NCBI GenBank assembly: GCA_014529385.2
Contig: CM043964.1
Coordinates: 1,650,997-1,714,996, forward strand
Direction: 5' to 3'
Length of the DNA stretch: 64,000 nucleotides
Source of the DNA: Adiantum capillus-veneris
Taxonomy: Eukaryota > Streptophyta > Polypodiopsida > Polypodiales > Pteridaceae
In this document: piece after piece, positions 34,286-45,965 of the stretch
Layout: every line of letters starts with the position of its first letter
Position numbering within the stretch: position 1 is the first letter of the stretch
Position numbers and translations under genes: made by a program
The notes under the pieces: generated by a model
The model's database searches: none
Told to the model about the DNA's origin: nothing
The model's input: the letters and a program-made list of their open reading frames with translations, nothing else

Positions 34286-36285
34286 AACCTCCCTCTTACT
34301 TTCATAGCTATCATATGAGCTCTACATGTACATACACCATCTCTATGCCTCTCTCTATTATCTCCAAACTACAATTCCATCTTACCCCTTCTCTATATAC
34401 ATACATTCAACATGTAAACCATGCTTAACCTCTACAAATTGGGAGATCTCATCAACCTAATTTTCATTTTCATCGCGATAATCAACCTTGATGGCGGTGG
34501 CATAAAGAAGAGAAGAAGAACAAGAGGATCAATAATCATTTTGAGAACCTACACAAGTAATTACTTCTTCAAGCTTCAACATCACAAGGATTTCCTCACT
34601 TCATTCAACCATCCACCTCATTCTACCCATTGTAAATATATCATTACATTTATAGTGATTACTAACACTAACCATACTAACACAAAATAGCCATTGACCT
34701 AACCATAAAAGACACCTCACCTCAAGACATGTGCATAGTAACTCTCTCTCTCTCTCTCTCCTTAAAACTCTACTTTCACTCTCTCTCTCTCTCCTTCCTT
34801 AAAACTCTACTTTCACTTTATCTACCATCAATAATGCTCTCTTTTGAGCCCACATCCATGACTCAAGTAGACAAAGAAGGCCCGCAATGTTTTAATATTC
34901 AGAAAAAATCATAATCTTGATTTGTTAGCTTGTAAATTAGAATTTCCAAATAATATTAATGAGGGTCTCCAACCTATAGATATGTTCATCTCCTTCTTGT
35001 AAAACAACCTCCAATATCTCACATAGCACTCCAACACTCTATGCGTGAGGAGAGACTTAGGCGTAGCAACCACTTTGTGAGCTTCACTTTTGGTGTGAGA
35101 GAAGCTTTCAAACTACACATTTCAAGTGAGAGAGCGTGAGTTTAAAATCTCAAAACCACTATTGTATATGTTCCTCCATCATCAATAAATTGAGGTTTGG
35201 TGCATCAAAAGCGTGATTCGACGTTCAAATCTTCGTCCTTCCACTTGTGCAATACGGTTTAATGAATTCAAGGTGACGCGTATTTTGAGTTTTTATCGTT
35301 TGATCTTGTTTTAGAAAGTGTTTTAGTGTGTTTTCATTGCTAATTTTGTGTCTATTGTAAGAGGGTATTGTGGTGAGAGGTCTCCCACACCCTAAGACAG
35401 TGTGTGTGTGTTGGGAATGTTTAGCATTCACCAAGCATTGAGTTAATTTTGTACAAGATTTACGATAGCATCATAACAAACCATCTCCATTTGCAAGTCA
35501 CAAATAAGGTATTACACAAGATCCATTCCTCTCTCTCTTCCCTTTGCTCTAGCTCTCTCTGGTCCATTTTGTGTGTGTCTTGATGTGAGGTTGCTTGTGT
35601 GTGTTTTGTGGTGCATCTTCTTGGGTGTGACAAAATCTCTCTTCTTGCATCCTAGTTTGCATACCATAACTAGGTGGTGCCCCTTTACTTGTTTGGATGT
35701 GGGTTTGTTGTTGTTGTTTCTTGCTTGTGGTTGCCCCAACCCAAATTGAGCAGCACGAGAGCCTTGAGGGGTGTTTAGAGGCTGCCTCTCTTGTTGACCA
35801 CCTCACCATGAGAGATGATGCACTTGGTAGGCAAGGGAAATCAACTTGGCTCACTTGGTCAAGGCCCTAAACTCATGCCCTGGGCTGATAGGGGTTATCC
35901 GTCGCCTTGGTGGGCTAGTAGATTATTGGAACACCTTCTTGAGGGTTCAAGGAGCCGAGAGTTGTACCTAGACTTTCCTTGGGGTATTAGCCTTGTATTC
36001 TGTATTAATTTTTTCAATAAATGACAAAAACAAACTTCCATGAGCTTCAAAAAAGCTGCGGCATTGAACTAATAGATTAAGAGCTTTTTTATAGCCCGTA
36101 GAAATGATAGACTTGAATGATTTATGAAGATTAGTCACATAGTTTCTAGGCTAGTGGGTTTATGAACTTGCATTAGCCTAGAGTCTTGACTAATTTCTTG
36201 TGTTTCATGCATTAAAACTAAAATTTCAAGTGGTTTAATCTTCACAATAATATAGGTGTCTTTTTTGCTTTGTGTTGTCTAATTT
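34286..36285. other. No gene recognised; small repeats and LTR-like sequence
   Basis: At 34741-34817 a unit of CT repeats plus CCTTAAAACTCTACTTTCAC is present twice. Around 35660-35700 the phrase AGGTGGTGCCCC also occurs in the U5 of Tat element 1 (about 21200), which hints at an old related LTR. Near 35980-36025 a TGTATT...AATAAATG stretch looks like a transcript 3' end. None of this is enough for an element call. Confidence 0.3.
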
Positions 36286-36715
36286 TTGACTACGATGATT
36301 GTTCATGTACTTCATGTTTTTATCCTTGTTTGCCTTTGCTGCTCATTACTTGTTCTTATGTTTTGCAGCTCAATACTTTTGGCAGTCTTCAAGACATTCA
36401 AACCAAGCCAGGCGATAGACAGTATCTTCTTCTTTCAAGATACATACAGATGTGCATACGATCTTTCTGGTCAGCCATCTCACGAGGTGATACATGCAAT
36501 GTATCAAAGGATTATGTTTTTACCATCTTATCACCTCCAGGCCATTGAAGAAGCCTTCTACACCGGCTTCTTCACAATCATCATAGTTATATTCGGCCCG
36601 ACGCTACTAGCTCAACATGCGAGGTATGAGTCTCTTTTGAAGATAAGAGCAAGCCTACACTAAAGAAGCAACTCAACAGCCATGTCGGGGACGACATGAA
36701 CAAGGAGGGGGGGAG
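36286..36715 (+). pseudogene. 3' end of element X ORF, copy 1, ending in a polypurine tract
   Basis: The frame includes AYDLSGQPSHEVIHAMYQRI then MFL and AIEEAFYTGFFT, matching the C-terminal part of the ORF at 57060-57300 (CYDLSGQPSEDVLYGFYARF and FEEAFYTGFFT). Both are followed by a GACGACAT phrase and a G-rich polypurine tract (here 36703-36715) ahead of TGTTAG. The domain is not one I recognise. The 5' part of the element is not evident. Confidence 0.55.
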
Positions 36716-36985
36716 TGTTAGAAGATGGACACACCCCACGGAAAATGACTGCTCGACGGATGATTATTTTTTGTAATTATTCATTTATTGAGAAAACCCG
36801 ACATTTCACCTTTGCAAATATTGGGGCTTACAGAAGTTTCCAGATTGTATCCCAATTTTGACATTTAGATTGAGTAGATGGTTAAATTGGAACATTAGGG
36901 TTTGAGATTGTAAGGTATTTATACCACTTTTTGACCTTAATTATGGCAGTACCTTTGTCCAATCACTAAGCATGTTTTAGAACGC
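36716..36985 (+). repeat. Partial 3' LTR of element X, copy 1
   Basis: Starts TGTTAG after the polypurine tract and shares AAGTTTCCAGATTGTAT with the LTR at 57521. A TATA-like GGTATTTATACC is near 36920. It is cut off where Ty3 RT sequence begins. Confidence 0.5.
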
Positions 36986-36989
36986 GTTG

Positions 36990-37757
36990 CATAAAAAAAA
37001 GCTTACAACTTCTTAAATGGATTTTCGGGATACAATCAACTTTTGGTTGACCCAAAAGATCAACATAAAACTGCTTTTGCAATGGAATGGGGTATTTGTG
37101 CCTATTGAGTTATGCCTTTTGGGTTAACTAATGCTCTTGCCACCTTTTAAAGATTGATTAGCCATGCTTTCAAAGAATATCTTAGGAAATTCTTGGAACT
37201 ATATATGGATGATCTATGTGTACATTCATGAATTTGGGCTGATCATTTTGAACATCTCAAAAAGGTATTTGAAAAGTGTAGACTTTATAGGATTTTCTTG
37301 AATCCAGAAAAGTGCACATTCATGGCCCAAACAAGGAAAATTTCTTGGACATATAGTGTCTAAAAATGGAATAGCTACTCATATAGATAAAACTAATGTC
37401 ATTGCTAAATTTCCCACACCAACAACAGTCAAGGGGGTTCAAGCCTTCATGGAACATTGTGGATATTACATGCGATTCATTTACATGTAGACTATAATTG
37501 CAAAACCCATGTATAGCTTGGGTACACACTTTGAATGGGCTCATAAGTGTGAAGAATCCTTCATGAAGCTTAAAGCAAGCTCTCATTTCAGCTCCAATAT
37601 TGAAAGCACCAGATTGGAATAAGATATTCCACATACATATAAATGCTTCCAATTTTGCCATAGGATGTACACTAGCTCAACTAGGAGACGGGAAAATTGA
37701 TTTTCCTATCTCTTATGTTAGCCGACAGTTGAACATGGCGGAAAAGAATTATACCAC
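36990..37757 (+). pseudogene. Ty3 pol (host copy C): reverse transcriptase to RNase H, left half
   Basis: Broken frames read KTAFAMEWGICAY, VMPFGLTNALATF, LELYMDDLCVHS (catalytic YMDD), NPEKCTFMAQTRKFLGHIVS and then the RNase H start ISYVSRQLNMAEKNYTT. Three or more stops are present. The sequence stops at 37757 exactly where the LTR of Tat element 2 begins and resumes at 48041. Its 5' side is truncated next to element X. Confidence 0.85.
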
Positions 37758-39829
37758 TGAGGGCGAGCTTTTTGAAATGGGGCCTCTAAACCCAAACCAA
37801 TGGTCCTACCCTCACAAAATGTTCGTAAAGAGGTACGCACACTACTTGGGGCACCACTTCTTGGGAGTGGAGAAGGAAACCAATCAAAAATAACACTTGC
37901 ACTCACCCACTGAAGCAACACACTTTGAAAACCCCTTTACTCTATATACACTTTGGATACTTGAACACCATCAACGATTATGCAACCCAATGCCGTGCAT
38001 CAAAATGAAATATGCAAATTGTGGAATAGCATTCACCTTCTCCACATAAGAATACCCATAATACATCCAAACTCTTCCTCTCTCAAGAACTCATCAAAAA
38101 ATTCATGCGCACAAGACTTGCCTCTCAAAACACAAGAGAATCACTTACATCAAACTAACACACTTTGCATAGAGAGCTCATCTCCATCTATGCAATGCCG
38201 TGACACAAATAAAATCACCATGAGAGGTAGCCACATGCATATGTAATGAAGCAAAAGAGATTTGGAGTGAGAAATTTCTTTAGACCAATTGAATAAGTGT
38301 GGAGAAACAAACCAATGGTAAATTGAGAATAGAACGCTTACTTGATTTCTCGCACATCTTTTAAGCGGAGGACAAACGCTGGCTAACCATCACGAATTGC
38401 GACACTTGAAAGTTTTGAAGATGATTTCATGATCATTAACATAACCATGAGAGAGATCATGATGTATTTACAAGTTATTGAGGTGCTACAAATGATTTAT
38501 TGGGTTGATGGAGTAAGAGATTGTAGAATGGAAAGAGTGGAGAATAGAGTTGCACTTCCTCCAAAGAGGAGGGTTAGGAGGGAGGATGTGAAAGAGGGAG
38601 AGTTGGGGTTTTCTCTACTATTGATCAAGAAAAAACATGAAGTTGAAAAAATAGGTGTGTGTCCTTGAGTCTCTCCAAGGGGGGCTATTTATAGTTGTGT
38701 CGGAGTGGGATTATGCTACACTTAATTAGAGTAAGTGATTAGACCTAATTAAGTGTCCTTTGACCACTCATTGAATATTGGATATAAAAGGGACTATTTA
38801 TTCACCAAAAATATCATTTTAGACCGTGAAGGCTCCATAGGGGTGCATAATGTAGGTTGGCCCCACCATGAGGCCCTACGGGTGGCTCCTGCGGGGTATC
38901 TCAACTTGTTTGTCTTGGCATTTAGAAAGCATCTTTAGGTTGGTCCCATCACATGCAAGTGACCTTGAACACTCATTGCTCTTATAGAAGATGATTAGGG
39001 GAAAAATAAGATCTCACCCTCTTGATTTACTTGATTTACAGATCCCTTTTTCTGCGAATCTGACAGATTTACACTATTTTGACCATAACGTTTTACCTGT
39101 AGCTCGGAATGACATGCTTCAAAAGGAAAAATTGACCTTCTCAACATGTTTGATATGAATTTGGACTATTCTTCACGCCCATGCACCAAGGAATTCGGTT
39201 TGGAAGGTCCACACTAGGCTAGGGAACCTTTTGCTTACAAGTCTTCTTGTATGGGCCCTTTGCTTGTATGCATCCAAGGGGAATCATGCTTTTTCAAAAG
39301 GCTATGATGCTTAAACAAATAGAGGAGGGCCCAATATTATTTGCTTGTGAAAAGAATATACAATTGGAGTCTTTTTGAAAGGAAAGAAACTATATGTATA
39401 TTCTTAAGAGATATTGGGCCACCTATATAGGGGGCATAGAAGACTTGTAGAGAGGGACCATAATCTTTGGTAAAAACAAGTGGAGAGTTGATTTCCATGG
39501 GAATTTATCTATATGGGGTGGAAGATGGATATATTATTTTTCTACTACTAATTCACAAGAGGTAAGAATGTTTGGGGGTATATAGTTGGTTATTGTATTC
39601 TTATTCTATTTACAAAGCAAAAAAGAAAAGGGTGGTAATATAAATATATGACTAAGGTGACATTTTTCGGAAGAGTATAATGTATGTGTCGCCACAAAGG
39701 TTAAAAGAAGAGGGGGAATTTACTCTAAATAACTTAATAGTGTGGAAAAATATATACACATATGAGGAAGAGGACGTTGAGTAGGCTGACAAATGTTGCA
39801 AAAAGATGGTTACCATTTTATGTCACTCA
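37758..39829 (-). repeat. 3' LTR of Tat element 2
   Basis: On the minus strand it starts TGAGTGACATAAAATGG (39829) and ends at CCCTCA (37758), next to the polypurine tract. It matches the right LTR nearly throughout; differences include CACTTCTTGGG versus CACCTTCTTCTGGG. Confidence 0.92.
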
Positions 39830-39831
39830 TA

Positions 39832-39850
39832 TTAGCCCTCCCCCAAGCCT
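39832..39850 (-). promoter_or_regulatory. Polypurine tract of Tat element 2
   Basis: Minus strand AGGCTTGGGGGAGGGCTAA, immediately upstream of the 3' LTR. The core equals that of element 1. Confidence 0.8.
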
Positions 39851-40198
39851 AGAGATATTCATATCTTTAGGAGGACGGTGTTGCTTCTTTTTCTTCTTTT
39901 TTTTCTCTTTTTTTTTGTCATTTCTCCTTTTTCACTTTTTTTTTTTTTCAATAGGAGGAGTGTCATGCACTCTTTTACTCCATTAGACCTGCTTTTCATT
40001 ACCTCAATCCCATAAATCGGAGATGGGAGGGTTGCCTTGGGTATGTTCAGATTCCAAGGCTGGTTCTTCTTTGCACATGAAAGCTTTAAAAATAGGTGGA
40101 GCATTTGCCAAACCGAAGGGAGCCATGTCAATTTAGAGCTTAGAGGATGTAGGCAGATGACTGCCTATCAACGGATTGATACGTTGAAAGTAGGGCTT

Positions 40199-43100
40199 TT
40201 ATCTCCATCCATTGACTCTGGTCTTGTGGAGTTTTCCTGATAAATCTGGTAATCTGTAACAACCATTCCCAAACTTTGTTTTTATCATGAAAGGTCCCTC
40301 CCATCTTTGCAAAAACTTTTTGTCAAGTCGAGTATCAAGTCGGTTATCATAGCGAAGAACCAACATACCTTCCTTCAATCCTTTCCCCTTGAGCTTCTTG
40401 TTGATTTTATCCCTTTGGCTTGTTGCTTTGGTGATGTAGTGATCAATGGACTCTTCTCTATCTATCTCAAGTCGTTGGAGATCTAAGATCCTTTCATGTA
40501 GAACCTCTTTTGGTTTTTTTGCCACTCTTGCAAGAACGCGCAAGCTTGAGAGCTCTACCTCAATGGGGAGAAGTGCTTCCTGTCCATAAACTAGATGAAA
40601 AGGGGTGAATTGGGTAGATACCTTGAAAGATGTCCTATACGCCCAAAGAGCAGCCGTCAAATGGCGATCCTAATCATTAGGCCGGTCCACAACCTGCTTA
40701 GAAATGATCTTACATATCATTCCATTCACTTTTTCCATCCAATCCATTGCATTGAGGATAGTAGGGTGTGGAATGCAGGTGTTTCACTTTTAACCTCCTC
40801 AAGAGATCATTCAGAAGGTCAGCCCTAAAACCCGGGCCTCGATCTGATAAGATTTCTAGGGGTGTTCTAAACCTACTACAAATATGATCAAAAATAAACT
40901 TTGATACCTCTTCAGCTGTGATTCGGGTTGTGCTTGTTGCTTCCGCCCATCGTGTCATGTAGTCAGCACCCATGATGATGAAAACCTTCCCTATAGAAGT
41001 ACAAGGTAGGGGACCTATGGCATCCACACCCCACTTTTCCAAAGGGCCATAAGATATTATTGGGACTCGAGGCTCATATATTAGTCGTCTATCCCCAGCA
41101 ATTTGGCATGGCTTACATGCCTTACACCAATATTGGACATCACGATGTAAGCTCGGCCAAATAAACCCTGCTTGTAAAATCTTCCTACTTGTAATATCTT
41201 GAGAAAAGTGACCACCACAGACATCATCATGACATGAAAGAATAATTTTCTCTATCTCTTGCACACCTGGTACTCTCCTCAAGACCAAATCTTTCCCTTT
41301 GTGATATAAATCATCCCCGATCAACTGGTAAGGTGTGGCCTTCTTAACTAGTCTATGTCTTTGCACCTTGTCTAAGTGTTTGGGACACTCACCTGCTTGT
41401 AGAAAGAAGATAATGTCTTTTAGCTCCTCTTGACCTTGATATTTGGGTTCATATAGTTTCACACCTCCTACCGCGATTTGAAGCTTTTCATTTGCGAGTA
41501 AGTCTGCTTCCTTGTTATGAGTTCTCACAATGCGTTGTACCTGTGTTTCTTTAAAACCCTTCATCAAAGCTCTTACACTACTAAGCCACTCAAACAATGT
41601 ACGATTCTTGCACCTCCAAGTCCCTTGGATTTGCTTGACCACTAGCAAAGAATCACCTTTTATAATAAGTCTTTGTATGCCTAATTCTTTGCATTCTTCT
41701 AACCCAAGGGTTAGAGCAACATACTCAGCCTCATTGTTAGAGTGAACACTGGGTAGAGTGATACCTTTTCGAACCATTACCTCCTTTTGTGGGTTCAAAA
41801 TGATGATTCCCCCTGCTGCTTTGTCTTGTTGGCGTTGATAAGCTCCGTCAAAGCATAAAGTATGGGCATTATCAATCTCCTTTACTTTGAACTGTTTTGA
41901 GCCTTCCTCTCTTTGTAGTCGTGATCCTTCCCTTTCTCTCACTTTGTAGGTGAGAATGTCTGCAAGTCCTGCTCTTGTGCTATCTTCTACAAGGAAAGTG
42001 TATTCAAATTCTTGGAGTTCAAGCACCCACTTTGCTATTCTAGATGAGAGGCTCATGTGTTGTACTACATATGGTAGATTGCACTCTAAGGTGAGAAAAA
42101 AAAATGGCACAAGGAGAAGATACGATCGAAACTTCCTTACCGCAAACAAGATTGCAAAGACCACTTTCTCCATTTCAATGTATTCCTTCTCGCCCGGATT
42201 CATCACCTTGATTGCAAAATAGATCGGCCTCATGTATGATGTTTTAGGATCTTTTTGCATCAAAAAAACACCAATTACTTCGAAACCTACACTTGGAGTG
42301 ACATAGTAGGTCTCCTTTGGATCTGGTGGCATTAGGATTGGGAGAGAGCTAAGAATGCCCTTCACTTCCTCAAAACATTTTGCATGTTCCCTCCCCCATT
42401 CAAATGTAGATTGGCTTGCCAACCTATGCAAAGGGGCGATGGCTTGTGCTAGGAGATGGATGAAGCAAGACATGTACCTCACTTTGTGGTTGAAGGTAAT
42501 TAGCTCCTTAGTTGTTGTTGGTGGAGATAATGACAAAAGGGCCTCTACTTTAGAGGGATCCACTTGAATTCCTTGTGAAGAAACCACATGGCCTAGCAAA
42601 ACCACCTGAGATTCACCGATATGACACTTCTCTGGGTTGAGTTGTCCCCCAAATTGATGGAGCCTCTTAAGCCCCTCTTCAACCTTTTGGCAATGAAGTG
42701 ATCTACAACTATAAATACAGAAATCATCCATAAAGACTCTTATGGATTTTCCAAAGAATGGCTGAAATACAAATATTGTGAATCTCATGAAGGTGCTAGG
42801 AGCATTGGTGAGCCCAAAAGGCATTACTCTGAATGCAAAACATCCCCAAGGTGTGATGAAGGTGGTTTTTGGTTGGTCCTCTTCTGCTATTCTAATTTGA
42901 AAATATCCTGAATACCCATCACACACAGTGTAGCATTCGTGACCTGCTACTTCATTCAAAATTTCATCTTGGAAAGGGAGAGGGAAGTGGTCCCTCTTTG
43001 TCGCAGCGTTGAGGGGTTTGTAATCCACGCAGACCCTCCACTTACCATTCTTCTTGGGAGTGACTACAATAGGTGATACCCATTCAGAGTTGAATACTGG

Positions 43101-44618
43101 ATAGATGAAGCCAGCCTTCAAGAGTCGATTCACTTCTTGTAGGAGAGCCTTTTGTTGCACAGATCCTAGTCGCCTTAACTTTTGAGCCACGGGTTTGGTC
43201 CCTGGTTTCAATTCAATTCGATGCTCTATTACGTCTACACCTCTTATTTGTGAGTAGTCAGTGATAAACAAATTGGGATACCTCCTTAACATATTGATGT
43301 AGGACCTCTTCTCCTCACAAGTAAGATCTTTTGCAAGCATCTTCTCAAATCCTTCTTCAAGGTGGTGGCATCTTTCATCCCCTCGTGTGTGATTGTCCAT
43401 TGGTTTTTCTTCTACTGGAACATCTTGAGTGTTGGCGTTGATTACAATTCCCATTACCTCCAAAGAAGACTCCTCTTCACTGGTTGATGCACTGGTTGAT
43501 GCTTCCTCATCACTTGAGTAAGGACTCTCCTCATCGCTTTCTTCATCTGCCGTGGTTTCATAGTTGATATCTAGTTGCTTTCCTTCTCGCCAATCATACA
43601 CCACCGGTTGACCCTTCTTAAGAATCAAACGACCACTTCCCCATTTTTGATCTGCATTCACAGCAATGAGCCAAGGCCTCCCTAGGATGATGGGATAGCC
43701 CTCCCCCTTAGCTAGCATGCCATACATATCCACTCGTGCATCTATGTTACATACGGAGACTTTTACATTTTCAATGATCCCCAAACACTTCACACTTGAG
43801 TTGTTGGCTAGCCTAGCTTGACAATTAGAGGACTTTGTAATTTCAAGCCCTAACCTGTTCATTGATTTTTCCGTGATCACACACATTTGAGATCCACCAT
43901 CAACATATACATTAGATACCTTTTTACCCCTTATGTAAGCATCCACAATGGGTTCCACATCTTTTTGTAGCTTTGAGGCCACAACCTTAATGGAAAGATT
44001 TGCTTTCTTTTTTGGAATTCTTGTACTTACCAACTTTGGCCATTGCCTTCTTACTTTGGCTGATAGGTGTAGAAGTTGAGGCCATGAAATGTTTGGCTTT
44101 TGGGTTTGTAAATCCTCCAAGATGCTGTAGGGATCTAGCTCCTTTCCCAATGGGAAGTCGTTGATACCAATTTCCCTTCGCCTTGATCTTTTCTTCCTGC
44201 TACTTTCAGCTTCTTCCATCTTTGACTTCTTCTTCTTGTCCCTTCTGGCTGAATTTGTTCCTTCACTTCTCATGTCTTCATCCTTATCATGTGCTCTTGT
44301 GCGTTTTTCTGCCGGCATAACATCAAAGTTTAGAGTATGCTCATATATTACCTCTTCTAGCTTGATGATGTTGACTCCTTTTTCTTCCTCCTCATGTGGG
44401 ACGGGAGGTATATTTGCTGGTGGTGGTGGTCAACGAAGGATTTGTGGACCTTGAGCTTGTTCTTGCTGCACAGTGAGAGGAGGCGGTCTGGGGGGATATA
44501 TGTCTCCCGGAAGTCGCCTTGGATGTGGACAATTGTACATGCCATGGCCCATTTCATTGCAATTCCAACATTGCAACTCTTGAGCTTGTCTTCGTTGATT
44601 GCGATTCCCTTCATTTGG
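40199..44618 (-). pseudogene. pol of Tat element 2 (knuckle, protease, RT, two RNase H, integrase)
   Basis: It continues the gag frame after an in-frame TGA (44619-44621); another TGA lies near 44431. In order on the minus strand: CWNCNEMGHGMYNC knuckle; protease VYVDGGSQMCVIT with IILGRPWLI; RT with FGLTNAPSTF and FMDDFCIYS; RNase H with FAILFAVRKFRSYLL; second RNase H with CFDGAYQ, NNEAEYV, KGDSLLV and NKEADLL; integrase with an HHCC start (HDDVCGGHF, CKACKPC), GADYMTRWAEA and SDRGPGFRADL. Near 40725 one extra base shifts the frame just before the catalytic glutamate; the C-terminal part is read at 40199-40660 (YRTSFKVSTQFTPFHLVYGQ). The family is reverse transcription and integration. Confidence 0.9.
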
Positions 44619-44621
44619 TTG

Positions 44622-45323
44622 TCATTGTTGAGGTAGGCCTTGTACTAGATTCAGAGTGAGGTTCTCAAGCTGTTGAGTTAGCCTTTGTAAAACCTCTTGT
44701 TGAGAGTTATCTCCTATTTGTGAAGATTGTGCAAGAGGGGCCCTAATTGGTGCTTCCATGGTTTGTGAAGACTCCCTCTCACTCACTTCATTCAAAACCC
44801 TTGCTCTATGTGCTTGGAAGTGTAGTTTTCTAAACTTGATGATGGCTGCCTCACGTGCTTCTTCGAAGGTGGATGGGAATTTTAGCTCTACTTTAGCCTT
44901 TAAAAGTGGATACAAGACAACCATGAATCTCTCTTTTTTTAGAAAGTTAGGTGCACCACCATGATTTTCTAATGTAGCCTCCCACCTACCCCATAGATTG
45001 ACAAAGGTTGCTTCATAAGAGGGATAGTCTTTAAGTGATACCTGCTTATGTCCAATAAGACATTTCCATAGTCCTTCAGAAGTATCACCTTGCCCGAACT
45101 TGGAGAGGAAGCTTACTCGCAGTCTCTCCCAATTGGACTTGATTTGGGGTTGCAAGGTCTCATACCATGCTTTAGCTTCTGCTTTTAGAACCAACGGGAA
45201 GGCTCGTAGCTTTACTTCCTCTTCATCTCTCCCAGATATGAGATGTGCCATCTCCAAGTTGTCAAGAAACTCTTGCGCATCTTCCCCACTTCTTGCATAA
45301 AAAGTGGGAAAAGAACTTGACAT
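44622..45323 (-). CDS. gag of Tat element 2
   Basis: The ATG at 45323 gives MSSSFPTFYARSGEDAQEFL, matching the retrotransposon gag domain: KAEAKAWYETLQ, then SFLSKFGQGD and YEATFVNLWGRW. A TGA after LVQGLPQQ ends it 234 codons in, before the CCHC knuckle, although the same frame then carries on into pol. Element 1 has gag and pol fused without a stop here, so the TGA is probably a later mutation. Confidence 0.85.
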   Translation of the reverse strand: MSSSFPTFYARSGEDAQEFLDNLEMAHLISGRDEEEVKLRAFPLVLKAEAKAWYETLQPQIKSNWERLRVSFLSKFGQGDTSEGLWKCLIGHKQVSLKDYPSYEATFVNLWGRWEATLENHGGAPNFLKKERFMVVLYPLLKAKVELKFPSTFEEAREAAIIKFRKLHFQAHRARVLNEVSERESSQTMEAPIRAPLAQSSQIGDNSQQEVLQRLTQQLENLTLNLVQGLPQQ

Positions 45324-45408
45324 TTTGTTTAGACTTTTTGAAATCTCTTTTTTTTAAAGAAACTTTTCTCTTACGGGCCGCACAAGATTATTGACACTAT
45401 AAATCTGA

Positions 45409-45621
45409 TTACATTAAAATGAAGATGTACACATCCATTGTTAATTCATACTTTATCATAGGTAGAATAAATGGATTAATTGAAGCATTGATTTCATTGA
45501 GGCGAGTGGATCCAAATATCCTCCTTATGATAGATCGAAACCTAAACTTAGTTTCAATGATTATATGAATGGATTGCCGAGCAATAGGCCTAAAAGGTTC
45601 ATTGTTCTGATCGTGATTCAT
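45409..45621 (-). CDS. Conserved leader ORF 2 of Tat element 2
   Basis: 70 residues, MNHDQNNEPFRPIARQSIHI to a hydrophobic end DVYIFILM. The stop is exactly 85 nt before the gag ATG, as in element 1. It is related to the ORF just upstream (45705-45911): both have an R-L-x-E-I core, ILP(M/I)I and YE..(T/S).DV..FIL. No known domain is recognised. Confidence 0.5.
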   Translation of the reverse strand: MNHDQNNEPFRPIARQSIHIIIETKFRFRSIIRRIFGSTRLNEINASINPFILPMIKYELTMDVYIFILM

Positions 45622-45704
45622 GTGCTACTCCTCGTTGTTGGTTTGAAGACCTCGTTCCTTCATATGGCCCTTGAGCACCCCTTCACCACTCCTTGTTCCT
45701 GCCT

Positions 45705-45911
45705 TTAAAACAAAATGAAAACGTGAACATCAAAAGAAGTTTCATAATTGATGATTGGAAGTATAATTGATGTCAGTATTTCTCTAAGTCTTTCTGCACC
45801 AAACATAAAAACAATGCGTTGCTGGAAAAAGACTTTTCTATCTATGTGAACATTTACTCTAATGTGTTGTGCAAAATGAAATGGATCGATGGGAACTCCA
45901 TTGTTCATCAC
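45705..45911 (-). CDS. Leader ORF 1 of Tat element 2, paralogue of leader ORF 2
   Basis: 68 residues starting MMNNGVPIDPFHFAQHIRVN, with GAERLREILTSI and ILPIINYETSFDVHVFILF at the end. Nucleotide similarity to 45409-45621 indicates a tandem duplication in the leader. Its start lies about 32 bp after the primer site. Confidence 0.45.
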   Translation of the reverse strand: MMNNGVPIDPFHFAQHIRVNVHIDRKVFFQQRIVFMFGAERLREILTSIILPIINYETSFDVHVFILF

Positions 45912-45942
45912 TAAAAAATTTGAAGGTAACTTAGAAATATGT

Positions 45943-45960
45943 TCCTCAGTGGGGGCACCA
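45943..45960 (-). promoter_or_regulatory. Primer-binding site of Tat element 2
   Basis: Minus strand TGGTGCCCCCACTGAGGA, five bases inside the right LTR. One base differs from the site in element 1. Confidence 0.75.
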
Positions 45961-45965
45961 CTTTA

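Noticed and set aside
35225-36024. A spliced protein gene or full LTR in this stretch
   Set aside because: A few LTR-like phrases and a polyadenylation-like end are present, but no paired LTR, primer site or conserved protein could be found.
36270-36663. A membrane protein gene (hydrophobic frame near 36300)
   Set aside because: Only the alternative reading is hydrophobic at the start. The later part matches the ORF at 57 kb, and the whole ends in a retroelement polypurine tract and LTR.
37980-38668. ORFs repeated at about 38 kb and 46 kb as a duplicated gene
   Set aside because: They lie inside the two LTRs of Tat element 2, antisense to its transcription, and have no coding features.
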